Assembly: GCF_902809835.1 (NCBI RefSeq)
Contig: NZ_CADDWM010000007.1
Coordinates: 62,001 to 126,000 of the forward strand
DNA length: 64,000 bases
Reading direction: 5' to 3'
Origin: Agromyces sp. Marseille-P2726
GTDB taxonomy: Bacteria > Actinomycetota > Actinomycetes > Actinomycetales > Microbacteriaceae
Below are positions 54,404 to 64,000 of this stretch, piece after piece (within the stretch, counting starts at the first letter, position 1; each line of letters begins with the position of its first letter). The translations under genes were made by a program, and so were the position numbers. The notes under the pieces are model-generated. The model had not been told where the DNA came from and did no database searches. It saw nothing but the letters and a program-made list of their open reading frames with translations.

Positions 54404-55273
54404 TCACACCGAGACCACGCCGACGAGCTCGGCGAACAGCTCCTCGGGGTCGCACTCCAATCGCTGCCTGGTGAACCAGTCGCACACGTTCACGCAGTCG
54501 CGGTGCAGCAGGTCGAACCCCTGCGGGTTCGAGATCACGTCGACGACCTGCGGCAGGTCGATCGCCACGACGCGTCCGTGGTGCACGAGCAGGTTGTACG
54601 GCGAGAGGTCGCCGTGCGCGAGGCCGGCACTCGCGAGGGTGTGCATGAAGTCCATCACCTGGTGGAACAGCTCACGCAGCGTCGCGGCATCCGCTCGCAC
54701 CTGCGCGAGCCGCGGTGCGGCCACGCGACCGTCGCCGATGAACTCCATGAGCAGCTCGGTGTCCTGCACCTGCACGGGATACGGCACCGACGCGCCGAGC
54801 TGCGTGAGTCGCGTCAGCGCGTCGAATTCGGCGTACGCCCACTGCACGCGTGCGACGGCACGACCGAACGACGTGCCCTTCGCGACGGCGCGCACGTCGC
54901 GCGTCCGGCGCAGGCCGCGCCCCTCGGTGTAGATGGCCGAGCGGTGGAAGTCCGAGTGCTCGCTCGTGCGATACCGCTTGGCGGCGAGCAGTGCGGCGTT
55001 GCCCGGCACGTCGGCCGCGGCATCCGGGATCGCCCGTTCGATGAGGTGCAGGTCGGCCTCCTTGCCGGTCTTCACGACGCCGAGCTCGGTGTCGATCGCC
55101 GCGGCGGAGGTCACCAGCCAGTCGGGTCGCGGCTCGGGGCCGCGTTCGGTCGGAATGGTCGCCGGCCAGGTCGACCAGCGTTGTCCCTCGCCGGGCTCCG
55201 CGGTCTGGAAGGCGAGGGATGCCGCGCCGAGGGGCACGGGCGAAGTGTCGTCGAGCGACGAGAGGAAGTTCAC
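54404..55273 (-). CDS. RIO-like serine/threonine protein kinase
   Basis: A 289-residue protein with RIO1-type kinase features: a divergent glycine loop (GVVKTGKEADLHLIE), the Lys in AAKRYR, the catalytic loop LAHGDLSPYNLLVHHG at about 215-230 and the metal Asp in VVAIDLPQVVD. Bacterial RIO kinases have poorly known substrates. GTG 55273 follows GGAG. A 19-codon ORF with a strong ribosome site lies just upstream on the same strand and may control it. Confidence 0.82.
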   Translation of the reverse strand: MNFLSSLDDTSPVPLGAASLAFQTAEPGEGQRWSTWPATIPTERGPEPRPDWLVTSAAAIDTELGVVKTGKEADLHLIERAIPDAAADVPGNAALLAAKRYRTSEHSDFHRSAIYTEGRGLRRTRDVRAVAKGTSFGRAVARVQWAYAEFDALTRLTQLGASVPYPVQVQDTELLMEFIGDGRVAAPRLAQVRADAATLRELFHQVMDFMHTLASAGLAHGDLSPYNLLVHHGRVVAIDLPQVVDVISNPQGFDLLHRDCVNVCDWFTRQRLECDPEELFAELVGVVSV

Positions 55274-55679
55274 GGTTGGTCTCCGAGGTTGCGGAGGCCA
55301 CCGGCGCGATTGCTAGCGGGCGGCCTCACAGGGAAGGGTGTCTGCGATGCGCACGACCATGACGGCGTTCATGGTGTCCTCCCTTCGTCTCGGCGACGGA
55401 TGCCGCGTGGCGCGGTCCGGAGGCGAGCATACGCCCTGGGTCGACCCGTGTCCATGCCTCCGCCGCGACTATCGTCGGTGCATGCGTGGAGGCGCGAGCG
55501 ACGAGGCATCCCGGACCGTGGTGCTCGTCGAGGGTGACGAAACAGACGCCGGGCCTCCTGCGCAACGTAGCCGGTCTCGGCGACGGTGTTCTCCCTGGTC
55601 TGCTCGGCGTGCGCCGCCAGGACCGGTTTCACGCAGATTGGGTCTATCCGCCGCGGTCGCCCTGTGCGAGTGTTCAGAC
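55274..55679. other. Intergenic region between RIO-like kinase and DHA2 transporter
   Basis: The left part holds the small ORF at 55313-55372. The remainder (55387-55679) has no supported gene; longer frames crossing it have no recognisable content. A promoter for the plus-strand transporter is expected but not identifiable. Confidence 0.4.
55313..55372 (-). CDS. Candidate 19-residue leader peptide upstream of the kinase
   Basis: ATG 55372 is preceded by AAGGGAGG with ideal spacing and encodes MNAVMVVRIADTLPCEAAR, ending in TAG 39 bases before the kinase GTG. The strong ribosome site on such a short frame is what makes it noteworthy. No known leader family recognised; it may be a regulatory upstream ORF. 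Confidence 0.4.
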   Translation of the reverse strand: MNAVMVVRIADTLPCEAAR

Positions 55680-57263
55680 ATGAGTGGGGGCGAGGGCGCA
55701 GCTGCGCCGTTCAACTTCCGTCTCGCGATCCTCCTCGCGATGGCGATGTTCGTGCTCGTGGTCGACACGTCGCTCATGAACGTGTCGATCTCCGCGGTCG
55801 TGCGCGACCTCGACACCACGGTGAGCGGAGTCCAGGGCGCGATCGCGCTCGAGGCGCTCGTGTCGGCGGCGTTCATCCTGATCGGTGGCAAGACGGGTGA
55901 CCTGATCGGCCGCAAGCTCGCCTACATCCTCGGCCTGCTCGGCTACGCGGTCGGCGCCGTCGCGATGACGCTGGCGCAGAACCTCACGGCGGTGATCCTC
56001 TTCTGGGCGGTCATCGGCGGCATCGGCGCGTCCCTGCTGCTGCCCTCGATGCAGTCGCTCATCCACGGCAACTTCGAGGGCGAGCACCAGAAGCGGGTCT
56101 ACGCCCTCGTCGGGGCATCCGCCGCCATCGCCGCCGCCGTCGGGCCCCTGCTCGGCGGGTTCATCACCACGTTCCTCTCGTGGCGGGTCGGCTTCCTGCT
56201 GGAGGCCGTGATCATCGCGGTCGTACTGGCCGGGATCGGCCTCGTCAAGGACGTGCCCTATCACGGCGATCGATCCATCGACCTGGTCGGAGCCGCGCTC
56301 TCGATCATCGGCATGGGGGGCGTGGTCACGGGCATCCTGGTCTGGCAGGAGGGGGGCGGCTACGTCGGCCTCATCATCGGCATCGGCGTGCTGGGGCTCG
56401 GCCTGCTCGTGTTCTGGCTGCGCAGCCGCAAGGCTCGGGGCAAGCCGACGCTGCTCGACCCGACCCTGTTCGAGTCGAAGCTGTTCGTCGCCGGAGCATC
56501 TGGGCAGATGCTGCAGCAGATCGCGCTCGGCGGCACCATGATCGTGCTGCCGATCTACCTGCAGATGGTGCTGGAGTACAACGCCCTCGAAGCCGGACTC
56601 TCGATCGCGCCGCTGTCGCTCAGCATGTTCGCCATCGCCCTGCTCGCCGGCCGCGGCCTGAAGCGTCGCCCGGCGGCCGTCATCCTCTGGGGGTTCGTGC
56701 TCGTCGTGGCCGGCCTGGTCATCCTCGTGCCCCTCGTGCCGAGGGTCGACTCGGGCTGGTGGCTCGTGGTGCCCCTCATCATCTCGGGCTGCGGGCTCGG
56801 CCTGCTGGTCTCGCAGCTGAACAACTACACCCTGTCTCCCATCTCCGACGAGCGCGTCAGCGAGGCGGCCGGCGTGAACTCGGCCGCTGGGTCGTTCGGC
56901 CTCTCGTTCGGCTTGGCGTTCGCGGGTGCCATCATGCTGGCCACGCTCGCGTTCGCGTTCACGGCGCGCTCGGACGCGAGCCCTGTGCTCTCGGCAGAGC
57001 AGCAGCAGCAGGTCTCGACCGTGCTCGAGGAGGACGCCGAGATCATGTCGAACACCGGCCTCGAGGAGCTCTTGATCGACCAGCCGCCCGACGTGCAGGA
57101 CGAGATCATCCGCATCAACACCGAGTCGCGGTTCATCGCGCTGCAGGTCGCGCTGGGCGTGCCCATCCTCGCGGGTGTCCTCGGAATCCTGAACGGGCTC
57201 CGTATGCGCCGACTGCCCGACCCGAAGCCGTCGGCCGCCGCCGAGGGCACGATGCTCGGCTAG
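55680..57263 (+). CDS. MFS transporter, DHA2 (14-helix) drug-efflux type
   Basis: A 527-residue carrier. AMFVLVVDTSLMNVSISAV is the first helix with the DHA2 'D-x-S/T-x-x-N' motif; GGKTGDLIGRKLAY is the loop 2-3 motif; GPLLGGFITTFLSWR matches motif C of antiporters. Fourteen helices are countable, with a charged external insertion before the last (VSTVLEEDAEIMSN). Probably a proton-coupled exporter of hydrophobic compounds. ATG 55680 is the first start before the hydrophobic region. Its 3' end appears as a decayed copy at 57383. Confidence 0.85.
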   Translation: MSGGEGAAAPFNFRLAILLAMAMFVLVVDTSLMNVSISAVVRDLDTTVSGVQGAIALEALVSAAFILIGGKTGDLIGRKLAYILGLLGYAVGAVAMTLAQNLTAVILFWAVIGGIGASLLLPSMQSLIHGNFEGEHQKRVYALVGASAAIAAAVGPLLGGFITTFLSWRVGFLLEAVIIAVVLAGIGLVKDVPYHGDRSIDLVGAALSIIGMGGVVTGILVWQEGGGYVGLIIGIGVLGLGLLVFWLRSRKARGKPTLLDPTLFESKLFVAGASGQMLQQIALGGTMIVLPIYLQMVLEYNALEAGLSIAPLSLSMFAIALLAGRGLKRRPAAVILWGFVLVVAGLVILVPLVPRVDSGWWLVVPLIISGCGLGLLVSQLNNYTLSPISDERVSEAAGVNSAAGSFGLSFGLAFAGAIMLATLAFAFTARSDASPVLSAEQQQQVSTVLEEDAEIMSNTGLEELLIDQPPDVQDEIIRINTESRFIALQVALGVPILAGVLGILNGLRMRRLPDPKPSAAAEGTMLG

Positions 57264-57497
57264 CACCGGAATCACTCCAACGCTTGGACCGGTATGCGCT
57301 TGGACCAGTGACGACTGACCCCGACTCCTGAAAGCAAGGACGCTCTGGAAGCGAGGCCACTTTTCGCTGCCACCGCGGGCAGGATGCTCGGTGAGTACCG
57401 GAACGTCACCCGATCGCATGGACGGGTATCGATTCCCCGCGACTCCTGAAAGTAAGGACGCTCCGGCGGCCGCCACCTGTCCTTGCTTTCAGGAGTC
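57251..57497. repeat. Degenerate tandem duplication and hairpin after the DHA2 gene
   Basis: The stretch starting GATGCTCGG at 57251 (gene end) recurs at 57383, each followed by an AxTACCGGAA/AGCACCGGAA block, GGAC-GGTAT and GACTCCTGAAAG. The word GACTCCTGAAAGCAAGGAC occurs at 57323-57341, with one change at 57441-57459, and inverted at 57479-57497; the last two form a 19-base stem with a 19-base loop, a likely terminator. Confidence 0.6.
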
Positions 57498-57580
57498 TCG
57501 GGGGGAGGTACACGTTCAGCCGAAGCGACGCAACGGAGCGGGAACGGCGGGGCAGCCGGAATACTGGGCGTGCGCTGTGA

Positions 57581-57601
57581 GTTGAGTCAAGTGCACTCAA
57601 G
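57581..57601. promoter_or_regulatory. HspR (HAIR) box, upstream copy
   Basis: GTTGAGT, seven bases, ACTCAAG: one mismatch from the CTTGAGT-N7-ACTCAAG consensus. It lies 16 bases before the putative -35 element of dnaK. Confidence 0.75.
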
Positions 57602-57616
57602 TTTCGACGATCCAGA

Positions 57617-57645
57617 TTGACATGGAAATCGTCGGGTGAAACACT
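57617..57645 (+). promoter_or_regulatory. Candidate dnaK promoter
   Basis: TTGACA (57617-57622), a 17-base spacer and AACACT (57640-57645). The -10 is weak, but its end overlaps the perfect HAIR box, the expected geometry for HspR repression. Confidence 0.5.
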
Positions 57646-57664
57646 TGAGTCGTCGGGACTCAAG
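57644..57664. promoter_or_regulatory. HspR (HAIR) box, perfect copy
   Basis: CTTGAGT, seven bases, ACTCAAG: exact match to the actinobacterial HAIR consensus bound by HspR, the product of the fourth gene of this operon. Repression with DnaK as corepressor is the established mechanism in streptomycetes. Confidence 0.92.
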
Positions 57665-57781
57665 TTCCGGCACGAGACTTCAGTCCGGCCACAGTCCGCC
57701 GCATGGCGACGAAGGCGGCCGGCCGATTGACCGAGTGCTCGCGGCATCCGCTCGCGAGCTCTCGCAGAAGGGGAACAACAC

Positions 57782-59656
<1,875 letters not shown>

Positions 59657-59658
59657 TC

Positions 59659-60309
59659 ATGTCGGATGAGAACCAGAACCACGAAGAGCCGGTGATCCGC
59701 GACAAGCGGCGCATCGACCCCGAGACCGGTGCGGTTCGCCAGCCGACTTCCGATGCCGAAGGGGTGTCCGACGAGGGCGCCCGCGAGGCGACGGATGCCG
59801 CGGCCGAGGATGCCGTGGCATCCGCTGCCGGCGAAGACGAGCGGATGCTCACCGTCGACGACATCCTGAACGCGGCCGAGGCCGAGGTGAAGGAGCCGAG
59901 CGACGAGCACCTCGCCGACCTGAAGCGCGTCACGGCCGAGTACGCGAACTATCGTCGTCGCACTGAGGCCAACCGCGAGGCCGAGCGCGAGCGTGCCATC
60001 GGCTCGGTCGTCTCAACGCTGCTGCCCGTGCTCGACGATCTCGACCGGGCTGAGAAGCACGGCGACCTCGAGGGCGACGCGCCATTCGCGACGATCGCTG
60101 CGAAGCTCCGGGCCGCGGTCGAGAAGCTGGGGCTCACGCCCTTCGGCCAGGTCGGCGAGCCGTTCGACCCGCAGAAGCACGATGCGCTCTTCCAGCAGCA
60201 TTCCGATGACGTCGAGGTCGACACGATCGCCGACGTCGTCGAGACCGGCTACTGGCTCGGCGGCACGCTGCTGCGCGCCGCGAAGGTCGTCGTCAACACA
60301 CCGCAGTAG
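59659..60309 (+). CDS. grpE: Nucleotide exchange factor GrpE
   Basis: A 216-residue dimeric co-chaperone that releases ADP from DnaK. A disordered acidic N-terminal 70 residues is followed by the long coiled-coil (LADLKRVTAEYANYRRRTEANRE) and the beta-head (LTPFGQVGEPFDPQKHDAL, VVETGYWLGGTLLRAAKVVV). Starts two bases after the dnaK stop. Confidence 0.95.
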   Translation: MSDENQNHEEPVIRDKRRIDPETGAVRQPTSDAEGVSDEGAREATDAAAEDAVASAAGEDERMLTVDDILNAAEAEVKEPSDEHLADLKRVTAEYANYRRRTEANREAERERAIGSVVSTLLPVLDDLDRAEKHGDLEGDAPFATIAAKLRAAVEKLGLTPFGQVGEPFDPQKHDALFQQHSDDVEVDTIADVVETGYWLGGTLLRAAKVVVNTPQ

Positions 60310-60316
60310 CGTTCCT

Positions 60317-60409
60317 GCGGGTCGAGGAGCCCGCGGAGCGGACGTCTCGAGACCGATGCCGACCAGGTCTCGAGACGCATCCGGCCACGCCGGCTGCTCC
60401 TCGACCCGC
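60317..60409. repeat. Nested inverted-repeat (REP/BIME-like) element
   Basis: Outer 14-base arms GCGGGTCGAGGAGC (60317-60330) and GCTCCTCGACCCGC (60396-60409), inner 11-base arms GTCTCGAGACC (60344-60354) and GGTCTCGAGAC (60366-60376), all perfect. It fills the gap between grpE and dnaJ. The words resemble dispersed intergenic repeats of Microbacteriaceae (memory-based inference); it may lower dnaJ-hspR expression. Confidence 0.75.
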
Positions 60410-60445
60410 ATGGGCACGCAGTAGATTTCGAGAGAGGAGGTGCCG

Positions 60446-61432
60446 ATGGCCAGTCAGGATTGGTTCGAGAAGGACTTCTACCAGGTGCTCGGCGTCTCCA
60501 AAGACGTCAGCGACGCAGAGCTGAAGAAGACGTACCGCAAGCTCGCGCGCAAGTACCACCCCGACTCGAACCCGGGCGACGCGGCCGCCGAGGCGAAGTT
60601 CAAGGAGATCAGCGAGGCGCACTCGGTACTCTCCGACCCCGAGCAGCGCAAGGAGTACGACGCCATCCGGGCGATGGGGTCCGGAGCCCGGTTCACGGCC
60701 CCCGGCGGTGCCGGCGGCACCGGCGGCTTCGAGGACGTCTTCGGCAACGTGTTCGGCCAGGGCGGCGGAACGCGCTACACGTTCCAGCAGGGTGGCGACT
60801 ACGACGACCTGCTCGGAGGGTTGTTCGGCGGTGGCCGGTTCGGGCAGCCGAGCGGTGGGTACCGGGGATTCGGTGGCCCCACCAAGGGCCGCGATGTCGT
60901 GGCATCCACCACACTCGACTTCATCACGGCCACCAAGGGCGACCAGATCACGCTGCAGACGTCCGACGGCCGGCCCATCAACGTGCGCATCCCGGCGGGC
61001 GTCGCCGACGGGCAGAAGATCCGGCTGCGTGGCAAGGGCAACCCGTCTCCCGACGGGGGCGAGCCCGGCGACATCGTGCTGACCGTGAACGTGCGCAAGC
61101 ATCCGGTCTTCGAACGTGACGGCCTCAACCTGCGCGTCAACGTGCCGGTGACGTTCACCGAGGCGGCGCTCGGAGCGACCATCGAGGTGCCCACGCTGGG
61201 CGGCAATCCGGTGAAGTTGAAGGTCGCTCCCGGCACGCCGAGCGGTCGAGTGCTGCGCGTGAAGGGCCGCGGTGTCGAGACCTCGAAGGGCAAGGGCGAC
61301 CTGCTGGCGGTCGTGCAGATCGCCGTGCCGTCGCATCTGTCGAAGGAGGCCCAGGAGAAGCTCGAGGAGTTCGCGGCCCTGCTGCCCGACGAGAATCCCC
61401 GCGATGAACTGATCGCGAAGGCTCGAAGCTGA
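60446..61432 (+). CDS. dnaJ: DnaJ-type co-chaperone without zinc-finger domain
   Basis: A 328-residue J protein. The J domain has YQVLGVSKDVSDAELKKTYRKLA and the HPD triad in KYHPDSNPG, then a Gly/Phe-rich linker (GGLFGGGRFGQPSGGYRGFGG). The four CxxCxGxG zinc modules of classical DnaJ are absent; the two C-terminal substrate domains follow directly (GRPINVRIPAGVADGQKIRL, GATIEVPTLGG). This is the type II form usual in the actinobacterial hspR operon. ATG 60446 has GAGAGGAGG upstream. Confidence 0.92.
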   Translation: MASQDWFEKDFYQVLGVSKDVSDAELKKTYRKLARKYHPDSNPGDAAAEAKFKEISEAHSVLSDPEQRKEYDAIRAMGSGARFTAPGGAGGTGGFEDVFGNVFGQGGGTRYTFQQGGDYDDLLGGLFGGGRFGQPSGGYRGFGGPTKGRDVVASTTLDFITATKGDQITLQTSDGRPINVRIPAGVADGQKIRLRGKGNPSPDGGEPGDIVLTVNVRKHPVFERDGLNLRVNVPVTFTEAALGATIEVPTLGGNPVKLKVAPGTPSGRVLRVKGRGVETSKGKGDLLAVVQIAVPSHLSKEAQEKLEEFAALLPDENPRDELIAKARS

Positions 61433-61436
61433 GGTG

Positions 61437-61859
61437 ATGAGGGTGGACGAGAAGAGCCCGCTCTTCGTCATCTCGGTCGCGGCGGAGCTCGCCGGCATGC
61501 ACCCGCAGACCCTGCGCCAGTACGACCGGCTCGGGCTCGTCTCGCCGACCCGCACGGCGGGCAAGTCGCGCCGATACTCCATGCGCGACGTCGCCCAGTT
61601 GCGCGAGATCGCGCAGCTCTCGAGCGAGGGCGTGAGCCTCGAGGGCATCCGTCGCGTGCTCGAGCTCGAAGACGAAGTCTCGACCCTGCGCGCCCGCGTG
61701 CGCGAGCTCGAGAGCGCGCTCGCCGACGAGATGCTCAACCGACCCGGTCGCCGCGTCTTCGCGGCGGGACCCGCGGGCGACGTGGTCTCCCTCCGTGCCG
61801 GTACGCGTCTGCGTCGCGAGAACGCGGTCGTGGTCTGGCGTCCGCTCGACCGCGACTGA
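61437..61859 (+). CDS. hspR: Heat-shock repressor HspR (MerR family)
   Basis: A 140-residue MerR-type regulator. The winged helix reads FVISVAAELAGMHPQTLRQYDRLGLVSPTRTAGKSRRYS, the HspR form, followed by a coiled coil (LELEDEVSTLRARVRELESAL). It binds HAIR boxes such as those upstream of dnaK and closes a feedback loop. It starts four bases after the dnaJ stop (GTG 61434 also possible). Confidence 0.95.
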   Translation: MRVDEKSPLFVISVAAELAGMHPQTLRQYDRLGLVSPTRTAGKSRRYSMRDVAQLREIAQLSSEGVSLEGIRRVLELEDEVSTLRARVRELESALADEMLNRPGRRVFAAGPAGDVVSLRAGTRLRRENAVVVWRPLDRD

Positions 61860-61872
61860 TCCCCGCAGGTCC

Positions 61873-62577
61873 CTAGCCCCAGGCCTCCGCCGGCGCCTCG
61901 ACGATGGGCACCGGGTTCGTCGACCACCAGGAGCCATGGCCGTAGTGACTCTCGGCCCAGGGCGAGGCCCAGATCGCCTGCGCGACCGCATGCGCCGACG
62001 TGCCGTCCTCGAGGGCGGCCACGATGGCGGTGTAGAAGGAGCGCTTGCGCAGGTTGTCGGCGGCGTACCATGCCGCCGTCACGAGGCTGTCGTAACTGCC
62101 GAGCCCACTGCCGCCACCCGAGCCGTGCCCGTTGTTCAGCGGGTTGTTCCGGTTCCACCAGTTGTCGGTGCCGTTCTCCTCGCGCATCCACTGCAGCATG
62201 ACCGTGACGTTCTCCTCGGTCACGGGCCAGCCCCCGTTGATCAGCACGAGCTTCGCCCAGTCGGCGTTGGTGCCCGACGCGATGAGGGTCTCGGGGCCCG
62301 TGCTGGCCACGTACGACTCCTGCGAGACGGTCGGCGACTCGACGTGGCCGGCGACGCGCAGTTCCTGCGTGCGCGGGTCGATGGCATCAGCCGTCGCCGC
62401 GGACGCGTTCAGATGGGGGGCGGGCGGCACGAGGGCGAGCGTCGCGACGATGCCGAACACCGTCACGACCGCGAAGGCACCGATGAACCGACGGATGCCG
62501 CGCCGTGCACGCCGCATCGGCGCCGCGACCGTGTGCCGTGCCGCGCGCCTTCCCCCTGCCCGCCGTGCGTTGCGCAT
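61873..62577 (-). CDS. Hypothetical exported protein
   Basis: A 234-residue protein with a long basic start (RRARRGIRRF) and a membrane/signal segment at about 30-50 (FIGAFAVVTVFGIVATLALV). The exported part has a helical domain with WAKLVLINGGWPVTEENVTVML, MREENGTDNWWNRNNPLN and ESHYGHGSWWSTNP. The EENGT and NNPLN features recall peptidoglycan-active or phage lysozyme-like domains, but I would not assign catalysis. Convergent with hspR, 13 bases from its stop. Confidence 0.6.
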   Translation of the reverse strand: MRNARRAGGRRAARHTVAAPMRRARRGIRRFIGAFAVVTVFGIVATLALVPPAPHLNASAATADAIDPRTQELRVAGHVESPTVSQESYVASTGPETLIASGTNADWAKLVLINGGWPVTEENVTVMLQWMREENGTDNWWNRNNPLNNGHGSGGGSGLGSYDSLVTAAWYAADNLRKRSFYTAIVAALEDGTSAHAVAQAIWASPWAESHYGHGSWWSTNPVPIVEAPAEAWG

Positions 62578-62670
62578 GCCCGACCGAGGCTAGCAAAGGG
62601 ATCCGCGCTCTGCACAGGGGGCGTCCGCGCGACGGGTCGTGCGCTCGCCGGCCCGTCGGGCGCTCGCGGG

Positions 62671-62979
62671 TCAGTCGGCGACGTACTCCCGGAGGTTCGC
62701 CGGCAGGCCGAGCACGATCACCCGGTCGTCGTGCGAGACGGCGAGGCCGCGCTCGGTGAGCGACAACTCCCACCCGTGGAGGTCGACCCGGCGCCGTATC
62801 GTCTCGAGCAGCGCCTTCCTGCGTTCGGCGCCATTGCGCGGCTCGATGTTCGTCTCGAGGGTGATCTGGAAGTCGCGGTCGTCGGACGAGAGCGACCCCA
62901 GCTGCTCGAGGCGGCTGTCGGCCTCGAGCAGGACCGGGGCCAGGTAGAGGTCGGTCACGTCATGCGGTCGTTCGGCCAT
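62671..62979 (-). CDS. Conserved hypothetical protein
   Basis: A 102-residue soluble protein with no family I recognise. Blocks are DVTDLYLAPVLLEADSRLEQL, FQITLETNIEPRNGAERRKALL and WELSLTERGLAVSHDDRVIVLG. No cysteines, no membrane segment. GGAGGAGCC before ATG 62979 is a clear ribosome site. It is divergent from the methyltransferase-like gene at 63076, with about 96 bases between. Confidence 0.6.
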   Translation of the reverse strand: MAERPHDVTDLYLAPVLLEADSRLEQLGSLSSDDRDFQITLETNIEPRNGAERRKALLETIRRRVDLHGWELSLTERGLAVSHDDRVIVLGLPANLREYVAD

Positions 62980-63075
62980 GGCTCCTCCAACGTCTCACGA
63001 GCAGTTGCGGTGGGTCAGGGCCCACACTAGCCGCGCAGCGCGCCTCCCAGCCAGGCATCCTCGTAGCCTTGGCAC

Positions 63076-64000
63076 ATGCAGTTCGAGCTCGGTGCCCTGC
63101 GCCGGCATCCCGACATCGAGGGGCCGGGACTCGAGGCGTCGGATGCCGCGGACCGGCTGATCCTCGACGAGGCCGCGCCGTTCGCCGCCGAGGTCGCGGC
63201 CGACGAGCTCGTGGTGCTCGACGACGCCTACGGAGCACTCGCGCTGGGCTCCGCCGCGACGCGCGGCCGCGGCATCCGCGTGCATCAGGACCTGATCACC
63301 GGCGAACGCGCCCTCGAGGCGAACGCCGAACGACTCCACCTGGCGGGCGCGGTTCGGTCGATGCCGCTGGGCGCGGAGGTGCTTCGCGACGCCCGGCTCG
63401 TGCTCCTGCGCCTGCCCCGCTCGCTCGATCGGCTCGACGAGCTGGCCGGGCTGATCGCTCGGCACGCAGCGTCCGACGTCACCGTGGTCGCCGGCGGCCG
63501 CATCAAGCACATGTCGCTCGCGATGAACGATGTGCTCGCAAGGTGGTTCGCCCGCGTCGACGTTTCGCACGCGCGGCAGAAGTCGCGAGTGCTCATTGCG
63601 CGGGCACCCGGCCGGCATGCGCGTCCGACGTCCTCGGGCGCTACTCGACCGCCGGGGGCCACCACGTGGCCGCGGCGGCAGCGGCATGACGACCTCGGGC
63701 TCACGGTCGTCGCGCACGGGGGCGTGTTCGCGGGTACGGGCATCGACGTCGGCACCCGCTTCCTGCTCGAGCACCTCCACGATGCGGTTCCGGATGCCGC
63801 GACCGCCGTCGACCTCGCGTGCGGCTCGGGCGTGGTGGCCGCGTGGCTCGCGCGTGAGCGCCCCGCGCTTCGGGTGACGGCGACCGACCGCTCGGCGGCG
63901 GCTGCGGCATCCGCTCGCCGGACCATGGAGGCCAACGGCGTGGCAGACCGGGCGCACGTCACCCAGGCCGACGGGCTGGAGCTGCTGGCCGACTCGAGCG
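63076..64000 (+). CDS. RsmC/RlmG-like rRNA methyltransferase (3' end outside window)
   Basis: Open for 308 codons to the window edge. The N-terminal half looks like the non-catalytic duplicated domain of RsmC/RlmG-type guanine-N2 methyltransferases (LILDEAAPFAAEVAADELVVLDD, VVAGGRIKHMSLAMNDVLARW). The SAM-binding loop is VDLACGSGVVAAWLARERP, then VTATDRSAAAAASARRTME with the ribose-binding Asp. The NPPF catalytic motif expected next lies beyond the edge, so the assignment is provisional. Confidence 0.7.
   Translation, partial: MQFELGALRRHPDIEGPGLEASDAADRLILDEAAPFAAEVAADELVVLDDAYGALALGSAATRGRGIRVHQDLITGERALEANAERLHLAGAVRSMPLGAEVLRDARLVLLRLPRSLDRLDELAGLIARHAASDVTVVAGGRIKHMSLAMNDVLARWFARVDVSHARQKSRVLIARAPGRHARPTSSGATRPPGATTWPRRQRHDDLGLTVVAHGGVFAGTGIDVGTRFLLEHLHDAVPDAATAVDLACGSGVVAAWLARERPALRVTATDRSAAAAASARRTMEANGVADRAHVTQADGLELLADSS

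Larger units (their letters stand above)
57264..57781. other. Regulatory gap before the heat-shock operon
   Basis: No gene. Its left half holds the duplicated hairpin region; its right half holds two HspR boxes and a promoter for dnaK, with a 5' leader of roughly 130 bases ending in an AGAAGGGGA ribosome site. Confidence 0.7.

Noticed and set aside
55674-57476. 600-codon minus-strand ORF opposite the DHA2 transporter
   Set aside because: Composition is His/Asp/Glu/Arg-rich without structure, mirroring membrane-helix codons on the other strand.
60293-62191. 632-codon minus-strand ORF across dnaJ and hspR
   Set aside because: Overlaps two certain genes and a palindromic repeat; no recognisable domains.

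Overview
The window is high-GC DNA that fits an actinobacterium of the Microbacteriaceae type (Agromyces-like at best guess; an inference from gene content, not a database match). Pointers are a dnaK-grpE-dnaJ-hspR operon behind perfect HspR (HAIR) boxes, GTG/TTG starts, many 4-base ATGA/GTGA gene overlaps, and the very frequent word GGATGCCG/CGGCATCC.

Positions 1-10,737 are a decayed integrative/conjugative element abutting the 3' end of a tRNA-Gly(CCC) gene. It keeps an SSB, an HNH nuclease, a VirD4/TraG coupling ATPase, a restriction set (Vsr, a putative PD-(D/E)XK nuclease, a C5-cytosine methyltransferase) and an EVE-like/DUF3883 nuclease. Its large helicase and its tyrosine integrase are both cut off at one junction near 8,160, as expected from an internal deletion.

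Positions 10,880-40,943 start with dcd, translationally coupled to a large exopolysaccharide locus: twelve glycosyltransferase genes (two of them two-domain fusions, three of them close paralogues), two polysaccharide pyruvyl transferases, an ABC flippase, a Wzy-like polymerase, a Wzz/BY-kinase and a low-molecular-weight tyrosine phosphatase. Interspersed are genes that do not belong to a standard Wzx/Wzy pathway: a nucleotidyltransferase-fold protein, a PqqD-like protein, a PP-loop ATPase-like protein, an HprK-like/PqqD-like fusion, a Tat-exported cysteine-rich protein (frameshifted at a C7 tract) and a MauE-thioredoxin membrane protein. Together they look like an uncharacterised protein-modification module inside a capsule locus. 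No initiating phosphoglycosyl transferase is visible in the window.

Positions 40,901-64,000 are ordinary chromosome: hydrolase, TetR regulator with a clear operator, VWA/solute-binding lipoprotein-like protein, GNAT, secreted ExeM-like nuclease, deaminase, a divergent pair of His-rich MarR-type regulators, two MFS carriers, an EEP-family protein, a RIO-like kinase with a small upstream ORF, the heat-shock operon, and a partial rRNA-methyltransferase-like gene. One of the MarR genes is interrupted at 51,507-51,618 by what reads as degraded Illumina Nextera adapter sequence: an assembly artefact, not biology.
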